Below the pieces are notes generated by a model, which made no database searches, had not been told where the DNA came from, and was given only the letters and a program-made list of their open reading frames with translations. The position numbers and the translations under genes were made by a program. This document shows, piece after piece, positions 55,927 through 64,000 of a stretch of 64,000 bases of DNA. Numbering within the stretch: position 1 is the first letter of the stretch; each line of letters opens with the position of its first letter. The DNA comes from Salipiger thiooxidans (lineage in GTDB: Bacteria > Pseudomonadota > Alphaproteobacteria > Rhodobacterales > Rhodobacteraceae), in contig NZ_FNAV01000001.1 of NCBI RefSeq assembly GCF_900102075.1, forward strand, positions 1 to 64,000, given 5' to 3'.

Positions 55927-57912
55927 ATGACCCTTCAACAGACAATCTCGACCAGCACCGAAGACCAGATGGCCAACGCCATCCGCGCGCTCGCGATGGA
56001 CGCGGTGCAGGCGGCGAACTCGGGCCATCCCGGCGCGCCCATGGGCATGGCCGACGTGGCAACGGTGCTTTTCAACCGCTTCATGAAGCTCGACCCGAAG
56101 GACCCCGGCTGGGCCGACCGCGACCGCTTCGTCATGAGCGCCGGACACGGCTCGATGCTGGTCTACGCGATCAACCACCTGCTGGGCTACGACGACATGC
56201 CGATGGACCAGCTGCGCCGCTTTCGCCAGCTTGGCAGCCGCACCGCCGGGCACCCGGAATACGGCCACGCCAAGGGCATCGAGACCACCACGGGACCACT
56301 CGGCCAGGGCATTTCCACCGCCGTCGGGATGGCGCTGGCCGAGCGCATGATGAACGCCCGCTTCGGCGACGATCTGGTGGACCACTACACCTATGTCATC
56401 GCCGGCGACGGCTGCCTGATGGAAGGCATCAGCCACGAGGCCATCGACCTCGCCGGACACCTTGGACTCTCCCGCCTGATCGTTCTCTGGGACGACAATG
56501 GCATCACCATCGACGGGGGCACCGACCTCTCCACCTCCACCAACCAGCTGGCGCGCTTCGCGGCCGCGGGCTGGCACGTTGCCTCCGTCGATGGGCATGA
56601 CAAGACCGCCGTCGCGGCCGCACTCGAGACGGCGCGCGCCGAAGCCTCCCCCTCCCTGATCGCCTGCAAGACGATCATCGGCTTCGGCGCACCAAACAAG
56701 CAGGGCTCGCACGACGTGCACGGCGCGCCGCTGGGCGAGGCCGAGATCGCCGCCGCGCGCGAGACCCTCGGCTGGACCCACGCCCCCTTCGAGATCCCGC
56801 CCGAGGTCTACGACGGCTGGCGCGCGGTCGCGGCCCGCGGCGGCGACGCCCGCTCCGCCTGGGCGCGTCGGCTGGCTGACAGCCCCGACGCCTGGACCTT
56901 CCGCGCCGCCCACGCGCCGGTGGACGACGCCAGCCTCGATGCCGCGATCACCGCCTACAAGCACCGGCTGTCGTCGGACGCGCCCAAGGTGGCAACCCGC
57001 AAGGCCAGCGAGATGGCGCTCGAGATCGTCAACGGCACCCTGCCCAACACTGTCGGAGGCTCTGCCGACCTCACCGGGTCGAACAACACGAAGACCAGGG
57101 GCCAGGCTCCGGTGAAAGCCGGCGACTACGCCGGCAGCTACATACACTACGGCATCCGCGAGCACGGCATGGCGGCGGCGATGAACGGCATCGCGCTGCA
57201 CGGCGGGCTGAAGCCCTACGGCGGCACCTTCCTCGCCTTCGCCGACTACTGCCGGCCGGCGATGCGGCTGTCGTCGCTGATGGGGCTGCCGGTGGTCTAC
57301 GTCATGACCCACGACAGCATCGGGCTGGGCGAGGACGGGCCCACGCACCAGCCGGTCGAAACCATCGCCTCGTTGCGGGCGATGCCCAACCACCTCGTGT
57401 TCCGCCCCTGCGACGCGGTCGAGACCGCCGAGGCCTGGCAGATCGCGATGACCCAGACCGCGCGGCCCAGCACGCTGGCGCTGTCGCGGCAGGGCCTGCC
57501 CACGGTGCGCACCCGGCACACCGAGGCCAACCTCACCGCCCGCGGCGCCTATGTGCTGCGCGACGTGGCCCGGCGCGACGTGACGCTGATCGCCACCGGC
57601 TCCGAGGTCGAGATCGCGCTGGCCGCCTCCGAGGCGCTGGCCGCCGAGGGCATCGCCGTCGCCGTGGTTTCGGCCCCCTGCTTCGAGCTCTTCGCCGAGG
57701 CCACGCCCGAACAACGCGCCGCAGTGCTGGGCGATGCCCCGCGCATCGGCATCGAGGCCGCGATCCGGCAGGGCTGGGAGCTGATGCTGCGCCCCGAGGA
57801 CGGCTTCATCGGCATGACCGGCTTCGGCGCCTCGGCGCCCGCCCCCGAACTCTACCGCCATTTCGGCATCACCGCCAACGCCGTGGCCGCGCTGGCGCGG
57901 CAACTCGTCTGA
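55927..57912 (+). CDS. cbbT: Transketolase (CbbT)
   Basis: The 661-residue enzyme carries N-terminal [14 protein letters not shown], the thiamine pyrophosphate motif [70 protein letters not shown] and [18 protein letters not shown]. These cover both TPP-binding halves, and the length is normal. It transfers two-carbon units in the Calvin and pentose phosphate pathways. It starts 11 bases after cbbP with GAGGGAGG upstream. Confidence 0.95.
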   Translation: MTLQQTISTSTEDQMANAIRALAMDAVQAANSGHPGAPMGMADVATVLFNRFMKLDPKDPGWADRDRFVMSAGHGSMLVYAINHLLGYDDMPMDQLRRFRQLGSRTAGHPEYGHAKGIETTTGPLGQGISTAVGMALAERMMNARFGDDLVDHYTYVIAGDGCLMEGISHEAIDLAGHLGLSRLIVLWDDNGITIDGGTDLSTSTNQLARFAAAGWHVASVDGHDKTAVAAALETARAEASPSLIACKTIIGFGAPNKQGSHDVHGAPLGEAEIAAARETLGWTHAPFEIPPEVYDGWRAVAARGGDARSAWARRLADSPDAWTFRAAHAPVDDASLDAAITAYKHRLSSDAPKVATRKASEMALEIVNGTLPNTVGGSADLTGSNNTKTRGQAPVKAGDYAGSYIHYGIREHGMAAAMNGIALHGGLKPYGGTFLAFADYCRPAMRLSSLMGLPVVYVMTHDSIGLGEDGPTHQPVETIASLRAMPNHLVFRPCDAVETAEAWQIAMTQTARPSTLALSRQGLPTVRTRHTEANLTARGAYVLRDVARRDVTLIATGSEVEIALAASEALAAEGIAVAVVSAPCFELFAEATPEQRAAVLGDAPRIGIEAAIRQGWELMLRPEDGFIGMTGFGASAPAPELYRHFGITANAVAALARQLV

Positions 57913-57931
57913 CCAAGGGAGGACCCACCAC

Positions 57932-60561
<2,630 letters not shown>

Positions 60562-60637
60562 GCCTCTGCGGGGGGAGATGCCCCCTCTTCCCCCGCACCC
60601 TCTCCATTTCCGAAATTCCGACCTGAAAGGACATCCC

Positions 60638-61057
60638 ATGCGACTGAGACAGGGCCAGTTCAGCTTTCTTCCCGACCTCACCGACGACGACATCCGCGTG
60701 CAGGCGCAATACGCCATCGACAACGGCTGGGCGGTCTCGGTGGAATACACCGACGATCCCCACCCCCGGAACAGCTACTGGGAGATGTGGGGCCACCCGA
60801 TGTTCGACAACCGCGACGCCGCGGCAGCGGTCTACGAGGTGAACGAGTGCCGCAAGCAACACGGCTCGAAGTACATCCGGGTGCTGGCCTTCGACGCCAC
60901 CCACGGCTGGGAATCGATCCGCATGAGCTTCATCGTGAACCGCCCCGCCGAGGAGCCCGGCTTCCGGGTGGTGCGGCAGGAGGGCGAGGGGCGGCAGATC
61001 CGATACACCATCGAGAGCTACGCCGTGCGCGAACCCGAGGGCGCGCGCTACGCCTGA
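60638..61057 (+). CDS. cbbS: RuBisCO small subunit, red-type (CbbS)
   Basis: The 139-residue protein begins MRLRQGQFSFLPDLTDDDIRVQAQYAIDNGWAVSVEYTDDPHPRNSYWEMWGHPMFD, typical of red-type small subunits. The longer C-terminal extension (from about residue 105, ending ESYAVREPEGARYA) forms the extra beta-hairpin that lines the central channel in this type. It starts 76 bases after cbbL behind AAAGGA. Confidence 0.95.
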   Translation: MRLRQGQFSFLPDLTDDDIRVQAQYAIDNGWAVSVEYTDDPHPRNSYWEMWGHPMFDNRDAAAAVYEVNECRKQHGSKYIRVLAFDATHGWESIRMSFIVNRPAEEPGFRVVRQEGEGRQIRYTIESYAVREPEGARYA

Positions 61058-61085
61058 CCTGCCGCCCACCGGCAGGTGCCGGACC

Positions 61086-61135
61086 GGGGGGCTTTGCGCC
61101 CCCCGGACCCCCCGCAGGATATTTATGGCCATTGG
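61086..61135. repeat. Rhodobacterales-type intergenic hairpin repeat
   Basis: GGGGGGC (61086-61092) pairs with GCCCCCC (61098-61104), followed by GGACCCCCCGCAGGATATTTATGGCCA. From memory this hairpin plus GGATATTT-type tail recurs between genes of many Rhodobacteraceae. Between cbbS and cbbX it could reduce transcription or stabilise the cbbLS transcript. Confidence 0.6.
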
Positions 61136-61153
61136 AAGACAGGGAGCCCCGTA

Positions 61154-62083
61154 ATGAATGCCGAGACACAAGTGGTGACGCCGAAGACCGTGGATCTGGC
61201 CGCTTCCTTCGAGGAGTCGGGGGTGGCCGAGGTGCTGCGCGAGCTCGACGAGGCGCTGGTCGGGCTGGCCCCGGTGAAGCAGCGGATCCGCGAGACGGCG
61301 GCGCTTCTGTTGGTGGACCGGGCGCGACGGCAGCTGGGGCTCGCCACCGAGACCCCGACCCTGCACATGTCCTTCACCGGCAACCCGGGCACCGGCAAGA
61401 CCACGGTGGCGCTCAGGATCGCCGACCTGCTGCATCGGCTGGGTTACGTGCGCAAGGGCCACCTCGTGACGGTGACACGCGACGATCTGGTGGGGCAGTA
61501 CATCGGCCACACCGCGCCCAAGACCAAGGAAGTGCTCAAGAAGGCCATGGGCGGCGTGCTCTTCATCGACGAGGCCTATTACCTCTACCGCCCCGAGAAC
61601 GAGCGCGATTACGGCCAGGAGGCCATCGAGATCCTGCTGCAGGTGATGGAGAACAACCGTGACGATCTTGTGGTGGTGCTGGCGGGTTACGCCGACCGGA
61701 TGGACCGGTTCTTCGCCTCGAACCCCGGCTTCCGCTCGCGCATCGCCCATCACATCGAGTTTCCCGACTACAGCGACGGGGAACTGGGCCGGATTTCCGA
61801 GACGATGCTCGCCGAACAGAATTACGTCTTTGACGAGGGTGGCAAGCGTGCGATGACCGAGTATATCGGCAAGCGACGCGCGCAGCCGCATTTCGCCAAT
61901 GCGCGCTCGATCCGCAACGCGCTCGACCGGGCGCGGCTGCGACAGGCCAACCGGCTGTTCGAGACCTCGAGCGGCCCGCTCGACGCCACGGCGCTGAGCA
62001 CCATAACTGAGGCGGACATCCGTGCCAGCCGGGTCTTCCTGGGCGGGCTCGACGTGGACCGCGCGCAAGACGAACGAGCGTGA
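61154..62083 (+). CDS. cbbX: Red-type RuBisCO activase, AAA+ (CbbX)
   Basis: The 309-residue AAA+ protein has Walker A GNPGTGKT (residues 76-83), Walker [12 protein letters not shown], pore-type [12 protein letters not shown] and the sensor/arginine region [17 protein letters not shown]. CbbX uses ATP to pull on the CbbL C-terminus and release inhibitory sugar phosphates, and is itself activated by RuBP. It starts 96 bases after cbbS; a second ATG lies 4 bases later but out of frame. Confidence 0.93.
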   Translation: MNAETQVVTPKTVDLAASFEESGVAEVLRELDEALVGLAPVKQRIRETAALLLVDRARRQLGLATETPTLHMSFTGNPGTGKTTVALRIADLLHRLGYVRKGHLVTVTRDDLVGQYIGHTAPKTKEVLKKAMGGVLFIDEAYYLYRPENERDYGQEAIEILLQVMENNRDDLVVVLAGYADRMDRFFASNPGFRSRIAHHIEFPDYSDGELGRISETMLAEQNYVFDEGGKRAMTEYIGKRRAQPHFANARSIRNALDRARLRQANRLFETSSGPLDATALSTITEADIRASRVFLGGLDVDRAQDERA

Positions 62084-62095
62084 GGAGACCTGCGC

Positions 62096-62797
62096 ATGAG
62101 CTTTGACCGATCCATCAAGATCGCCCCGTCGATCCTGTCGGCGGATTTCGCAAACTTCGGCGCCGAGATCCGCGCCATCGAGGACCAGGGCGCCGACTGG
62201 GTCCATGTCGACGTCATGGACGGGCATTTCGTGCCCAACCTGACCTTCGGCCCGCCCGCCGTTAAGGCCTTTCGCCCGCATGTGAAGACCTTCATGGACG
62301 TGCACCTGATGATCGCGCCCGTGGATCCCTACATCGAGGCCTATGCCGAGGCCGGTGCCGACATGATCACCGCCCATATCGAGGCGGGCCCGCACATCCA
62401 CCGCACCCTGCAGGCGATCCGCGCGCAGGGCGTGAAGGCGGGCGTGGTGCTGAACCCCGGCACCCCGGCCGAGGCCTGCGCCGACGTGCTCGACCTCTGC
62501 GACATGGTGCTGATCATGACGGTGAACCCCGGCTTCGGCGGGCAGAAGTTCATCCATTCCGGCGTCGAGAAGACCCGCAAGGTGCGCCAGATGATCGGCG
62601 ACCGTCCGATCCACATCCAGATCGACGGCGGCATCACCCCCGAGACCGCGCCGCTGGTGGTCGAGGCCGGCGCCGACGTGCTGGTCGCGGGCTCCGCCGT
62701 CTTCAAGGGCGGCTCGGTCGACACCCCCGAGATCTACGGCCAGAACATGCGCGCGATCCGCGAGGCGGCCGAGGGCGCACGGGCAAAGGCGGCCTGA
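62096..62797 (+). CDS. rpe: Ribulose-phosphate 3-epimerase
   Basis: The 233-residue TIM barrel has [34 protein letters not shown] (catalytic Asp and metal His), [20 protein letters not shown] and [30 protein letters not shown]. It interconverts xylulose 5-phosphate and ribulose 5-phosphate in RuBP regeneration (CbbE in cbb operons). It starts 12 bases after cbbX. Confidence 0.95.
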   Translation: MSFDRSIKIAPSILSADFANFGAEIRAIEDQGADWVHVDVMDGHFVPNLTFGPPAVKAFRPHVKTFMDVHLMIAPVDPYIEAYAEAGADMITAHIEAGPHIHRTLQAIRAQGVKAGVVLNPGTPAEACADVLDLCDMVLIMTVNPGFGGQKFIHSGVEKTRKVRQMIGDRPIHIQIDGGITPETAPLVVEAGADVLVAGSAVFKGGSVDTPEIYGQNMRAIREAAEGARAKAA

Positions 62798-62800
62798 GCT

Positions 62801-63355
62801 GTGGCCGTCATGCCTCCGGTCTGCAACTTCGGATGGCGCGCGCCGGGCTTTCACCTGCCCGGCGTGGACGGCCGCAGGTATCGCTTCGATGACATCGCCG
62901 GGTCGAAGGGCACGCTGGTCATGTTCATCTGCAACCACTGCCCCTACGTGCTCGCGGTGCTCGACCGGATCGTCCGCGACGCGCGCGAACTGCAGGCGCT
63001 CGGCATCGGGGTGGCGGCGATCAGCGCCAATGATGCCCTCGCCTACCCGCAGGACAGTTTCGAGAACATGAAGGTCATGGCCGACGAGCGCGGTTTCCCC
63101 TTCCCCTACCTCTACGACGAGGCGCAGGGCGTCGCCCGCGCCTATGACGCCGCCTGCACGCCGGACTTCTTCGGCTTCGACGCCAAGGGCGGGCTGCAGT
63201 ACCGCGGCAGGCTCGACGCTTCGCGCAAGGAAGCCGGCGCGCCCGACCTGAAGCGCGAGCTCTTCGAGGCCATGAGACAGGTCGCGGAAACCGGACACGG
63301 ACCCCGGGAACAGATCCCTTCCATGGGCTGTTCGATCAAGTGGAAGGCCGCCTGA
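62801..63355 (+). CDS. Thioredoxin-fold (AhpC/TSA-like) protein in the cbb operon
   Basis: The 184-residue protein begins near PGFHLPGVDGRRYRFDDIAG and has the motif MFICNHCPYVLAVLDRI, with two cysteines spaced C-x-x-C, and a further cysteine in DAACTPDFFGFD. This is the thioredoxin family protein type with AhpC/TSA resemblance, a probable cytoplasmic thiol peroxidase or reductase. The GTG start lies 3 bases after rpe; an ATG at 62810 is an alternative. A role in redox control or oxidative protection during CO2 fixation is inferred from location. Confidence 0.75.
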   Translation: MAVMPPVCNFGWRAPGFHLPGVDGRRYRFDDIAGSKGTLVMFICNHCPYVLAVLDRIVRDARELQALGIGVAAISANDALAYPQDSFENMKVMADERGFPFPYLYDEAQGVARAYDAACTPDFFGFDAKGGLQYRGRLDASRKEAGAPDLKRELFEAMRQVAETGHGPREQIPSMGCSIKWKAA

Positions 63356-63378
63356 GCGGCACAGCAGAAGGACATCGC

Positions 63379-64000
63379 ATGACCGCTCCCATGGCCGCCG
63401 ACCCCAAGGCCGTCGTCTTCGACCTCGACGGCACGCTCATCGACAGCGCCCCCGACCTGCACCTCGCCGCCAACCTCGTGCTGCGCGACGAGGGCCTGCC
63501 CGAGATCAGCTTCGAACAGGCGCGCAGCTTCATCGGCAAGGGTGCGGGCGTTCTGATCTCGCGCGTTATGGAAGCCGTGGGGCTGGGCGACGACCCCGAG
63601 GAGCACGCCCGCCTGCTGGCCAAGTTCATGACCCATTACGAGGGCGAGCCCGCGAACACGCTGGTCTATCCCGGCGTGGTGGACGCGCTGGCGCGGCTCG
63701 AGACCATGGGCTGCGCCATGGGGCTCTGCACCAACAAGCCGGGCGCGCCCACGCGCATCGCGCTCGAGCATTTCGGGCTCGACCGCTTCTTCGCGGCCAC
63801 CGCGACCGCCGACACCCTGCCCCAGCGCAAGCCCGATCCGGCGCCGCTGCACCATGTGGTGCGCGCGCTTGGCGCGGGCAGCGCGCTTTACGTCGGTGAC
63901 AGCGAGGTCGATGCCGAGACTGCCCAGCGCGCCGGGCTGCCCTTTGCGCTCTACACCGGGGGCTACCGCAAGACGCCGCTCGCTGAGCTCTACCACAGCT
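63379..64000 (+). CDS. gph: Phosphoglycolate phosphatase (CbbZ/Gph), cut by window edge
   Basis: The visible 207 codons show the HAD nucleophile motif VVFDLDGTLIDSAPDLHLAANLVL, the motif II LCTNKPGAP, the lysine of PQRKPDPAPL and motif IV YVGDSEVDAETAQRAGLPF. This is the standard pattern of bacterial phosphoglycolate phosphatase, which removes the oxygenation product of RuBisCO. It starts 23 bases after the thioredoxin-like gene. Only the last residues are missing, beyond the right edge. Confidence 0.93.
   Translation, partial: MTAPMAADPKAVVFDLDGTLIDSAPDLHLAANLVLRDEGLPEISFEQARSFIGKGAGVLISRVMEAVGLGDDPEEHARLLAKFMTHYEGEPANTLVYPGVVDALARLETMGCAMGLCTNKPGAPTRIALEHFGLDRFFAATATADTLPQRKPDPAPLHHVVRALGAGSALYVGDSEVDAETAQRAGLPFALYTGGYRKTPLAELYHS

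Overview
The window looks like chromosomal DNA from a GC-rich alphaproteobacterium of the Rhodobacteraceae (roseobacter/Salipiger-like). The signs are a red-type form I RuBisCO operon in the order cbbR-cbbF-P-T-A-L-S-X-rpe-(thioredoxin-like)-gph, TRAP and MalK-type ABC transporters, a LolCD pair, small Rhodobacterales-type hypothetical proteins and GC-rich intergenic hairpin repeats. Family assignments come from reading the translations; no database search was possible.

Layout. 1-2.3 kb: insertion-sequence wreckage (two IS481 pieces), the tail of an FAD oxidoreductase, an intact methyltransferase and a broken APC permease. 2.7-12.1 kb: a polyol/sugar catabolic operon (GlpD-like dehydrogenase, FGGY kinase, four-part ABC importer, a barrel protein of unknown function, SorC-type regulator). 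12.1-14.4 kb: IS481 and HipA remnants and 1.5 kb without recognisable genes. 14.4-23.4 kb: a secreted sulfatase and a HAD hydrolase followed by a MoxR-DUF58-DUF4381-vWA-vWA/TPR-BatD cluster. 23.4-24.9 kb: divergent ACR3/ArsR arsenite genes with two copies of an operator-like sequence. 25-40.5 kb: housekeeping genes (LolD/LolC, aminotransferases, a phosphatase plus ABC exporter, YgfZ, fructosamine kinase, EF-P, a PopZ-like protein, TolC, Pcm, small membrane proteins). 41-45.8 kb: a gene graveyard around a tRNA-Cys (IS3 and IS5 family pieces, truncated integrase, HNH nuclease remnant, glutamine synthetase tail). 46-53 kb: FAH hydrolase, FAD amine oxidoreductase, TRAP transporter, TauE and BASS permeases. 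53-64 kb: the Calvin cycle operon under CbbR, running off the right edge.

The most unusual signal is a set of eight short inserts (39-45 bp), each built around a hairpin, all lying inside decayed transposase genes of two unrelated IS families. Six belong to one family, with conserved arms (roughly CCGGCAG ... CGAGAG) and a central stem whose sequence changes while pairing is kept. In two IS5 copies whose flanks differ at about 14% of positions, the 40-base insert is identical and sits at the same place. This suggests a small site-preferring palindromic element, comparable in idea to Rickettsia palindromic elements, that collects in insertion sequences here.
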